Made by a program: the position numbers and the translations under genes. The notes under the pieces were generated by a model. That model made no database searches. It had not been told where the DNA came from and saw nothing but the letters and a program-made list of their open reading frames with translations. From NCBI GenBank assembly GCA_028712355.1, contig JAQTQH010000009.1, positions 1 through 32,952 on the forward strand: 32,952 bases of DNA, given 5' to 3'. Below, piece by piece: positions 25,572 to 32,952 of this stretch (the first letter of the stretch is position 1; each line of letters begins with the position of its first letter). This DNA comes from Dehalococcoidales bacterium. GTDB lineage: Bacteria > Chloroflexota > Dehalococcoidia > Dehalococcoidales > RBG-16-60-22.

Positions 25572-26702
25572 TTGAACAAAAGCAGGATTGGTATCTTGAC
25601 CGGCGGCGGCGACTGTGCCGGTTTGAACCCCGCGATTAAGTGGGCGGTAAAGACTGCTCTGGACCGGCGCCTGACGCAGGAATGCGGTACTGAATTTGAG
25701 GTTATTGGAATTCGCAACGGGTGGCAGGGACTTATTACAGTCGACCCGTCGAAGATGGAGAATGGCAAATATACTGTCACTTTAAACGAAGCTATGGTGC
25801 GTACTTGGGACCGCCTCGGCGGCACCTACCTCGGCAGCTCGCGTACCAATCCCTACAATCCGGAAAATGATTGCTCCAGGCTGGTCATGGATAATATCGC
25901 TAAACTGGGATTGGAAGCGCTTATTTGTATCGGTGGGGAAGATACGCTGGGCGTGGCATATAAGCTGGGACAGGCGGGCGTGAATGTCGTCGGCATTCCC
26001 AAGACCATCGATAAGGACCTTTCCGGAACGGAGTATACTCTCGGCTTCGAGACGGCTTTAAATGTTATTACCAATGCTGTAGATAGCCTGAGGACGACCG
26101 CCGGTTCCCATGAGCGCATTTTCGTTATCGAGACAATGGGCAGGCACGCTGGCTGGCTGGCGCTCGAAGGCGGCGAATCCAGCGGCGCTTTCATAATCCT
26201 TATCCCGGAATGTGACTTTTCCATGAACAAGGTGAATGATCTGGTCCTCGAAGGGCGCAGCCTGGGCGCCCGCTATGATATTATCCTCGTGGCGGAAGGC
26301 GCCAAGCCCGTCGGCGGAACGGAGATACTCAAAGACGAGGCGCCGGACAGCTTCGGTCACAAGTATCTGGGCGGTATCGGCGAGTATGTCGCCCGGGGTA
26401 TCCGCAAAGGTACCGGTCTGGAGACACGCAGTCTCACCCTCGGCCACCTCCAGCGCGGCGGTGATCCCTGCGCCTATGACCGGAGAATGGGGCGCTATTT
26501 CGGCATCGCGGCGGTTGATCTGGTTGTCGCCCGCGACTACGGTAAGATGGTATCCATGAAAAACGGAGAAATTACTACCGTGCCCATCAAGGAAGCTTTA
26601 AAACCCAGCCTGGTCAACATCAAGACTCAGTATGACACCGAAAGGTACAGCGGGCGCCGCGCCATATTGAGAGTCCGCCGGAAGATAAGAGGTCAGTGCT
26701 AG
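25572..26702 (+). CDS. 6-phosphofructokinase, PPi-dependent-type signature
   Basis: GILTGGGDCAGLNPAI; CIGGEDTLG; PKTIDKDLSGT; ETMGRHAGWLAL; TTG start. Confidence 0.93.
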   Translation: MNKSRIGILTGGGDCAGLNPAIKWAVKTALDRRLTQECGTEFEVIGIRNGWQGLITVDPSKMENGKYTVTLNEAMVRTWDRLGGTYLGSSRTNPYNPENDCSRLVMDNIAKLGLEALICIGGEDTLGVAYKLGQAGVNVVGIPKTIDKDLSGTEYTLGFETALNVITNAVDSLRTTAGSHERIFVIETMGRHAGWLALEGGESSGAFIILIPECDFSMNKVNDLVLEGRSLGARYDIILVAEGAKPVGGTEILKDEAPDSFGHKYLGGIGEYVARGIRKGTGLETRSLTLGHLQRGGDPCAYDRRMGRYFGIAAVDLVVARDYGKMVSMKNGEITTVPIKEALKPSLVNIKTQYDTERYSGRRAILRVRRKIRGQC

Positions 26703-26769
26703 TGCCCGGTGCCGACAGCACCGTGGCTCAGGACAAAAAAGTTTGCCGATCTTGGTTTCAGGAGGTAAT

Positions 26770-27294
26770 ATGCCGCGAGTCAGTTTAGTGGAGAAAGAGC
26801 AGGCTCATCCTGTAGTCAGGGAGCTTTATGAGAAGAACGAAGCCGCCGGCTGGCCGGTGCTCAATCTGTTCAAGGTGCTGGGGCATTGTCCCCACATCGG
26901 CTTGAACTTCCAGAGGCTGGGCAACGCCATTCTGCACGGCGAAGGGTTATCCCCCAAGCTGCGTGAGCTTGCCATCCTCCGCGTCGGCGACCTGGCGCAC
27001 TCGGTATATGAATTCACCAAGCATACCGAAATCGGAAAGAAAGCCGGCGTCACCTCGCAGCAGATTGCCGAAATTTCCCGCTGGGCTACGTCACCTGCGT
27101 TCGATGAGAAAGAACGTGTGGTGCTCGCCTATACCGATGAAGTGGCGCAGAACATCGCCGTAAAAGACACGACCTTCGCTGCGCTGAAGCGTTTCTTCAA
27201 TGAAGAAGAGATTGTCGAACTGACGACCGCCATCGGTTATTACGGTCTCGTCAGCCGGATTCTCGTGGCGCTCCAGGTAGAGCTAGAGTCCTGA
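26770..27294 (+). CDS. Carboxymuconolactone decarboxylase family protein
   Basis: KLRELAILRVGDLAHSVYEFTKHTEIGKKAG; ATG at 26770 preceded by AGGAGGT. Confidence 0.9.
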   Translation: MPRVSLVEKEQAHPVVRELYEKNEAAGWPVLNLFKVLGHCPHIGLNFQRLGNAILHGEGLSPKLRELAILRVGDLAHSVYEFTKHTEIGKKAGVTSQQIAEISRWATSPAFDEKERVVLAYTDEVAQNIAVKDTTFAALKRFFNEEEIVELTTAIGYYGLVSRILVALQVELES

Positions 27295-27304
27295 GGCAGC
27301 CCGG

Positions 27305-28309
27305 TCAAGATTCCGGATTGTCCCGGGCGCCGTTGAATTGCCGGGTGAACTGATGAATTACCCTCAGCGCTGTGGAGCGGGGATTTGCCTTTCTCCTGAC
27401 GAAGCTGTCTACCAGTTTGTCTAAGCCCTGGTCGTGTTCAATCATCCGGTAGAAGTGCTCCCGCACCGAATCTTCAATGGCTCCGATGAGCTCCTGCTTC
27501 GCCCTTTGCTTGCGGCGCTTTTCCAGTAGACCGCTGGTAATGAGGAACTGGCGGTGCTTGAGGATGGCATCAGCCAACTCCGGGATGCCTTTGCCGTTAA
27601 TCGCTTCGGTCAGGATGATGCCCGGCTTCCACTCGGCAGGCGGGTAGGTCTTCATGTCCAGCATAGCTTCGACTTCCACCGCCAGCTTTTTCGCGCCCGG
27701 TTTATCCGCCTTGTTGATGGCGAAAATATCGGCGATTTCCATGATGCCGGCTTTGGCGACCTGTATTTCATCTCCGGTGCCGGGGGAGAGCAGGACAACT
27801 GCGGTATCCACGAACCGGGCGACATCTACCTCGGATTGTCCCACGCCGACTGTTTCCACCATGATGATGTTCATGCCCATGGCGTCCATGACATGGATGG
27901 CGTTGATAGCGGCTTTGGCCAGACCGCCCGACCAGCCCCGGGAAGCCAGACTGCGGATGAAGACCCCTTTATCCAGGCTATGCTGCTGCATCCGGATACG
28001 GTCGCCCAGCAGCGCACCGCCGGTGAAGGGGCTGGTGGGGTCGATGGCAATCACGCCGACTTTCATTCCCCTCCCGCGCAAGATTTCAATCAGGCAGTTG
28101 ATGGTGGTACTCTTGCCGATGCCGGGAGAACCGGTGATACCGATGATGTGCGCTTTTCCGGTATGGGGATAAATCACGTCCAGCTCGGCGGTCAATCGCG
28201 GCGAATCATCTTCTATCAGGGTTATCAGGCGTGCGGCAGCCTGGACATTGCCTGCCAGCACCCTATCCGCCAGCAGTCCTTTAGGGTCAGGTATGGATGG
28301 GTTTGTCAA
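27305..28309 (-). CDS. meaB: MeaB-type methylmalonyl-CoA mutase-associated GTPase
   Basis: GITGSPGIGKSTTINCLI; AIDPTSPFTGGALLGDRIRM; VETVGVGQSEVDVA; NKADKPGA. Confidence 0.95.
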   Translation of the reverse strand: MTNPSIPDPKGLLADRVLAGNVQAAARLITLIEDDSPRLTAELDVIYPHTGKAHIIGITGSPGIGKSTTINCLIEILRGRGMKVGVIAIDPTSPFTGGALLGDRIRMQQHSLDKGVFIRSLASRGWSGGLAKAAINAIHVMDAMGMNIIMVETVGVGQSEVDVARFVDTAVVLLSPGTGDEIQVAKAGIMEIADIFAINKADKPGAKKLAVEVEAMLDMKTYPPAEWKPGIILTEAINGKGIPELADAILKHRQFLITSGLLEKRRKQRAKQELIGAIEDSVREHFYRMIEHDQGLDKLVDSFVRRKANPRSTALRVIHQFTRQFNGARDNPES

Positions 28310-28343
28310 AGTGTGTCAGCCTCCCGGTTTTCATGCTAGCAGG

Positions 28344-28835
28344 TTAATCGGCAGTCTGCAAACGCTCCCGAAGCGTCTTGAGGTTCACCACGTCTTCCTT
28401 ATTGTATTCCAGCAGCGTGGCGAGCGCTTCACGGTCATCGTATTCCTGGTATCGCCACCACAGCTTCACGGCATCCCATCCGGTAATCCCCTTGAGACGG
28501 CGGGGAATGCCCAGTTGCTCCTCGACTCTCTTGAGCCCGCCTCTAAGGTTGCAGCGCCAGCAATCGTACATCAGGTCATGGTGGTCGGCAGCCCGCCACA
28601 GGTCGACTCCCAGTGCGTCATGAATAAAGGGCAGGTCGAACCGGCTGCCGTTGTAGGTGTAAATCGCCCGGACCCCGGCAAGCGCTTCGCGGAGGTTATA
28701 CGCCGTTACTTCATGCCCGGTTATCTGCACCAGGCGGTGCCGCTGGTTTTTGACCAGGTAGATGCCGATGACAGTGATTTCTGCATTCCGCGGGGACAAG
28801 CCGGTGGTCTCAATATCAAGATAAGCATCAAACAT
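28344..28835 (-). CDS. RNase H-like 3'-5' exonuclease domain protein
   Basis: AYLDIETTGLSPRNAEI; YNGSRFDLPFI; YNKEDVVNL (DEDD-type motifs). Confidence 0.87.
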   Translation of the reverse strand: MFDAYLDIETTGLSPRNAEITVIGIYLVKNQRHRLVQITGHEVTAYNLREALAGVRAIYTYNGSRFDLPFIHDALGVDLWRAADHHDLMYDCWRCNLRGGLKRVEEQLGIPRRLKGITGWDAVKLWWRYQEYDDREALATLLEYNKEDVVNLKTLRERLQTAD

Positions 28836-28901
28836 CGCAGGCTCTTGATATTGATTTTACATCTTTTCGGGAGGCTTCTCCACTCGGCGGCGATAAGCCC
28901 T

Positions 28902-29576
28902 TTAGATGCGGTGGTCTTCCCGGATGATGACGCGCGGCCCGCCGCTCAGGCTGGCATTCCAGTCTTTAGGCAGCTCAATCTTCTTCAGCCTTTCCAGTTG
29001 CCCGATGTTCTTTAACCTCTGGTAGATAAGCTGCCAGGCGCAGGCGCGGTCGGGACGGACTTCGCAGCGGTCTTCGCGGGAGCCGCCGCACGGCCCGTTT
29101 AGAAGGTGCTTGGCGCATCGCGTCACCGGGCAGATGCCGCCATATTCGTGCAGCACGCACGCCCCGCAGGCGGCGCACTTTTCCGTCCAGATACCGTGCT
29201 CTTCTAGGATGCCGAGGAATTTTGTATTTAGTCCAGCGTAGACCGGTTTATTAGCATAACGCTCCGCGATGGCCTGCACGCCGGCGCCACAGCCTAGGGA
29301 CAACACGGCGTCATTCCGGTTGATGGCGTCCGCCGCCTGCTCGATGAAGATATTATCGCATTGCCGCTCGATGGTAAGCTCTTCAACTTTGAGGTCGAGT
29401 CCCCTTACTTTCGAGGCGATGCGCAGCGCGGAAGAGATGATGCTGACCTCGCGCTCTCCTCCGGCGAGGCAGACGGTGACGCAGGTGCCGCAGCCCAGCA
29501 CCAGGATATTTTTATGTTCTTTAATAATATCGATAAGCTCGGGTACATTCTTTCTTTCGGCAACTATCATGGGCAT
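28902..29576 (-). CDS. metV: MetV-like methylenetetrahydrofolate reductase-associated Fe-S protein
   Basis: ILVLGCGTCVTVCLAGGEREV; CAACGACVLHEYGGICPVTRCAKHLLNGPCGG. Confidence 0.88.
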   Translation of the reverse strand: MPMIVAERKNVPELIDIIKEHKNILVLGCGTCVTVCLAGGEREVSIISSALRIASKVRGLDLKVEELTIERQCDNIFIEQAADAINRNDAVLSLGCGAGVQAIAERYANKPVYAGLNTKFLGILEEHGIWTEKCAACGACVLHEYGGICPVTRCAKHLLNGPCGGSREDRCEVRPDRACAWQLIYQRLKNIGQLERLKKIELPKDWNASLSGGPRVIIREDHRI

Positions 29577-30013
29577 ATCTCCTGTTTCATCGGCGTCTTC
29601 TCTTTGAGCGGGTTGGGTCCCAGCCTGCGGACATTCTCTACCATCTCGTTGATGGCATCGACGAGGCGGCGGGCGTTGGCGGCGCTGACGTTGACCATGC
29701 GGACGCGCTCCTTTTCCAGCCCGCTCTCCGCCAGTAGTTCTCCGGTATAATTGACCCGCCGCCTGGCGGCAAGATTTCCTTCTTTAAAATGACAGCTGCC
29801 TTCTTCGCAGCCCGCCACAATCACGCCATCGGCGCCGTTCTCCAGCGCCTTGAGGAAGTACTCGATTTCCAGCCGGCCGGTGCAGGGTGTGCGGATGATG
29901 CGGATATTCGCCGGGTACTGGAGGCGCATCGAGCCGGCTAAATCGGCGGCGGCGTAAGCGCAGTAATGGCAGCAGAACGCCACAATCTTCGGTTCAAATT
30001 CTTTCAGGTTCAT
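29567..30013 (-). CDS. MvhD-like [2Fe-2S] hydrogenase iron-sulfur subunit
   Basis: IVAFCCHYCAYAAADLAGSMRLQYPANIRIIRTPCTGRLE; VAGCEEGSCHFKEGN; ATG at 30013 overlaps the HdrA stop (ATGA). Confidence 0.9.
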   Translation of the reverse strand: MNLKEFEPKIVAFCCHYCAYAAADLAGSMRLQYPANIRIIRTPCTGRLEIEYFLKALENGADGVIVAGCEEGSCHFKEGNLAARRRVNYTGELLAESGLEKERVRMVNVSAANARRLVDAINEMVENVRRLGPNPLKEKTPMKQEICP

Positions 30014-32952
30014 ATAGCACTCTTTTCCGGTTCGCCCACCGGTGTTTTCTCCGGTTGCGTGACCTGCAGCAGTTCGTCCAGCATGACCTCGAATTCCTCG
30101 GTCTCGTAATGCCGCAGCTGGATGGCGCGCGCCGGGCACTCCGCCGCGCAGATGCCGCACCCCATGCACTTGGCGGCAACGATTTCTGCCTTCCGGTCGG
30201 TATTGACCGCCGGCGCGCCGTAGGGGCACATCCTGACGCAGGTCATACAGGAAATGCACTTGTTCTGGTCGACCCGCGAGACCTGCGCGCCGACCTCCAT
30301 GTTGGTTTTTGAGAGCACGGTAGCGGCGCGCGCCGCGGCAGCCTTCGCCTGGGCAATGTTTTCATCCAGTTGCTTTGGCGAGTGCGCCAGTCCGCACAGG
30401 AAAATGCCCTCGGTGGCGAAGTCCACCGGGCGCAGCTTGAGGTGCGCTTCGACGAAGAAGCCGTCGCCGTTGAGGGGCACCTTGAGCATGTCGGCAAGCT
30501 GGCGGTTGTCATTCGGCGCTTCGATGCCGGTGCTGAGGACAACGTTGTCTGCTTCGATTTCCACCGGCTCCGGGAAGTCCGGGCTGTTTACCGTGACGGT
30601 CAGTCCGTTATTCTCTGCTACTATGGGCGGATTATCGCGCTCATAGCGGATAAAGACCACGTCCGCCTCGCGCGCCTGTTTATAATACTTTTCACGGAAG
30701 CCATAAGTGCGGATGTCCCGGTAGAACACGAAGACATTCGCGGCAGGGTCTCGTTTTTTGATTTCCAGCGCATTCTTCACCGCCATCGAGCAGCAGACGC
30801 GGCTGCAATAGGCGTGCTCTTCGTTGCGGGAGCCGGCGCACTGAATCATCACGACATTTTGCCCAGTCTTGAGAGCGCCTTCGTGCAGGCGTTTTTCTAA
30901 CTCAATTTGGGTGATAACGCCGGTGGATTTACCATTAAGGAATGCATTTGTCTCCGCGGGTCGTCCGCCTGTCGCCACGATAATAACGCCGCACGGTACG
31001 GTCGTGCTCTTGCCGCCGGTCGTAACAGTGACCTGGAAATTGCCGATAAACCCTGCCACGCCGCTGACTTCACTATCCAGGTGAAGCTCGATGTTGGGAT
31101 GGTTTTTCACACGTCTGGCGAGCCCGGCCACGAAAGCCGGGATATCATCGTGTTCGAGGGTAGAGGTCAGGTCGAGGCTGTTTCCGCCCAGATTACCGGT
31201 GCGTTCCACGAGGTGGGTCTTGAAACCCTGGTCGGCCAGGGCGAGCGCCGCCGTCATACCACTGACGCCCCCGCCGATGACCATGCCGCTCTGATTGATG
31301 GCAATCATGGTCTCCTCCAGCGGGGCGAGTCCCCGGGCGCGGGCGACGGACATTTTCACCAGTTCGATGGCTTTTTCCGTGGCTTTTTCCGGTTCCGCGG
31401 AATGCACCCAGGCGCACTGGTCGCGGATATTGGTCATCTCAAAAAGATAAGGATTCAAGCCTGCTTCACGCAGCGTCTCGCGGAACAGCGGCTCGTGGGT
31501 CCGCGGGGTGCAGGAAGCTACCACGATGCGGTTGAGCCGGTGCTCGTGTATCACTTCGCGGATGTTTTGCAGGCTGGTATCGGCGCAGGTGTACAACGTA
31601 TGGGTGGACAGGACGACGCCGGGTTGGTGCGCGGCGACCTCCGCTACACGTTCGACATCCACCACCGAGGCGATGTTTTTGCCGCAGTGGCAGACAAATA
31701 CGCCGATGCGTGGCCCTTCGTCGGTAACGTCATGTTCGATGGGATAAGTTTTCTTAGTAATGAGCGAGTTCCGCGCCGGGGCGAGCAGCTCCGCCGCCAG
31801 GGATGCTGCGGCGCTGGCCTGCGTCACCGTCTCGGGGATGTCTTTGGGTTCCTGGAACGCCCCCGCGACAAAGACGCCGGGACGGGAAGTGGAAAGCGGC
31901 GTCAGCCGGTCGGTGGCGCAGAAACCAAACTCATTAAGCTCGATGCCGAGACGCTGTGCGCTCTCCTGTGCCGAGTTGCCCGGTTCCATGCCTACCGACA
32001 GCACCACTAAATCAAATTCGCGTTCTTCTAGTTGTCCCTTTCCGTTAATGAACTGGATGCGCAGGTCTTTCGTCCCTGGCAACTGGATGATGCGCGAGGG
32101 CATGCTCTTGACATAATCTATATTGCCCTGGCTGCGGGCGCGTTCGTAATACTGGTCGAAGTCCTTGCCGTGGGCGCGGATGTCCATGTAGAAAATCGTT
32201 GCCTTTAAATCGTGCGTGTGGTCGGTGGCGACCAGCGCCTGCTTGGTGGAGACCATGCAGCACACCGACGAGCAGTAATCGTTGCCGCAGCGGGTGTCCC
32301 GCGAACCGACGCACTGGATCCAGGCGACGCGGCGGGCATCTTTGCCATCGGAGCGCCGGACAACATGACCCTCGAAAGGTCCCGAGGCGGAGAGCATCCG
32401 TTCGAACTGGACGCTGGTCAGCACATTGGGATAACGCCCGTAGCCGTATTCCCCCTTCTTTGCGGCGGCAAACTCCTCGAAGCCGGGGGCAAGAATCACC
32501 GAACCGACATAGAGTTCGATGGTGCGCTCCTTCATGCAGTGGTCGATGGCGTTCTGCTCGCAGGTCTTGACGCACTCCTGGCATTCCGAGCACAGGGCGC
32601 AGTTGAGACAGCGTTCCGCTTCGGCGAGGGCGGCTTCTTCGGTCAGCCCGCCTTCTACCTCATTGAAATTGCCGAGTCTAGTAGCAACTGCCAGGTTTCC
32701 CACAGTGGCGCGGGGCTTTTTCTCCCTGTCTTTGGGGGAGGGGAGTAAATCTTCAGGCAGCGGCTTTATCGAATCCTCGAAGCGGTCGATACGCAGGTCT
32801 TCGCTCTTAAGGTAGCGGCTGATGGTCTCCGCCGCCTGTTTCCCGGCGGCGACTGCCTGGATGACCGACGCTGGACCGGAGATGCTATCGCCGCCGGCGA
32901 AAACGCCCTTGAGAGATGTTTCCAGGGTTACCGGTTCGGTCTGGAAGCAGCC
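30010..32952 (-). CDS. HdrA-like FAD/Fe-S oxidoreductase with GltD-like N-terminal region and tandem HdrA modules; 5' end beyond window
   Basis: Frame stays open to 32952 (GCFQTEPVTLETSLKGVFAGGDSISGPASVIQAVAAGKQAAETI...); VIGGGVSGMTAALALADQGF; C-terminal CISCMTCVRMCP and CMGCGICAAECP. Confidence 0.93.
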   Translation of the reverse strand, partial: GCFQTEPVTLETSLKGVFAGGDSISGPASVIQAVAAGKQAAETISRYLKSEDLRIDRFEDSIKPLPEDLLPSPKDREKKPRATVGNLAVATRLGNFNEVEGGLTEEAALAEAERCLNCALCSECQECVKTCEQNAIDHCMKERTIELYVGSVILAPGFEEFAAAKKGEYGYGRYPNVLTSVQFERMLSASGPFEGHVVRRSDGKDARRVAWIQCVGSRDTRCGNDYCSSVCCMVSTKQALVATDHTHDLKATIFYMDIRAHGKDFDQYYERARSQGNIDYVKSMPSRIIQLPGTKDLRIQFINGKGQLEEREFDLVVLSVGMEPGNSAQESAQRLGIELNEFGFCATDRLTPLSTSRPGVFVAGAFQEPKDIPETVTQASAAASLAAELLAPARNSLITKKTYPIEHDVTDEGPRIGVFVCHCGKNIASVVDVERVAEVAAHQPGVVLSTHTLYTCADTSLQNIREVIHEHRLNRIVVASCTPRTHEPLFRETLREAGLNPYLFEMTNIRDQCAWVHSAEPEKATEKAIELVKMSVARARGLAPLEETMIAINQSGMVIGGGVSGMTAALALADQGFKTHLVERTGNLGGNSLDLTSTLEHDDIPAFVAGLARRVKNHPNIELHLDSEVSGVAGFIGNFQVTVTTGGKSTTVPCGVIIVATGGRPAETNAFLNGKSTGVITQIELEKRLHEGALKTGQNVVMIQCAGSRNEEHAYCSRVCCSMAVKNALEIKKRDPAANVFVFYRDIRTYGFREKYYKQAREADVVFIRYERDNPPIVAENNGLTVTVNSPDFPEPVEIEADNVVLSTGIEAPNDNRQLADMLKVPLNGDGFFVEAHLKLRPVDFATEGIFLCGLAHSPKQLDENIAQAKAAAARAATVLSKTNMEVGAQVSRVDQNKCISCMTCVRMCPYGAPAVNTDRKAEIVAAKCMGCGICAAECPARAIQLRHYETEEFEVMLDELLQVTQPEKTPVGEPEKSAI

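Noticed and set aside
29567-30259. ORF-track start of the MvhD gene at 30259
   Set aside because: The first ~80 codons overlap HdrA out of frame; the MvhD homology begins at the ATG at 30013.
30907-32010. 367-aa + strand ORF opposite HdrA
   Set aside because: Antisense shadow ORF without domain signature.
32701-32703. GTG at 32703 as the true HdrA start
   Set aside because: The frame continues upstream with conserved GltD-like sequence to the window edge, so the GTG is an internal Val codon.
1-32952. Selenocysteine (in-frame UGA), CRISPR array, tRNA/rRNA genes
   Set aside because: Major ORFs are uninterrupted, no regularly spaced repeats were seen, and no tRNA/rRNA signatures were recognised by eye.

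Overview
32,952-bp bacterial fragment, fully packed with genes. I infer an anaerobic, Chloroflexota/Dehalococcoidia-like lineage from gene content only. Left to right: truncated aldehyde:ferredoxin oxidoreductase and two tandem type III CoA-transferases (+); a zinc-ribbon / rpsU / RRM RNA-binding-protein locus with two strong RNA hairpins (+); a tusA - dsrE-like - cysteine desulfurase - IscU/DUF59 sulfur-relay operon (-); a membrane H+-pyrophosphatase (-); an SDR gene (+); a repeat-rich accessory patch with an AT-richer PD-(D/E)XK nuclease-like gene and an orphan intergenic region with a near-consensus promoter; a long (-) acyl-CoA block (HpaB/4-hydroxybutyryl-CoA-dehydratase-like flavoprotein, thiolase, 3-hydroxyacyl-CoA dehydrogenase, MFS, MoxR ATPase, CoxE-like VWA protein, crotonase) with an FNT channel upstream; lepA-hemW, a PPi-type-signature phosphofructokinase and a carboxymuconolactone decarboxylase family gene (+); and a (-) block with MeaB, an RNase H-like exonuclease and MetV-MvhD-HdrA (HdrA truncated by the window edge). 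Best leads: (1) the hairpin-controlled zinc-ribbon/rpsU/RRM locus; (2) a CoA-transferase pair in which only one member keeps the catalytic Asp; (3) a 4HBCD-like flavoprotein lacking all aligned Fe-S Cys ligands, beside a MoxR/VWA pair; (4) the repeat-bounded nuclease and orphan-transcript island; (5) a MetV-MvhD-tandem HdrA module. No tRNA, rRNA or CRISPR array was recognised. All family calls are by eye; no database search was run.
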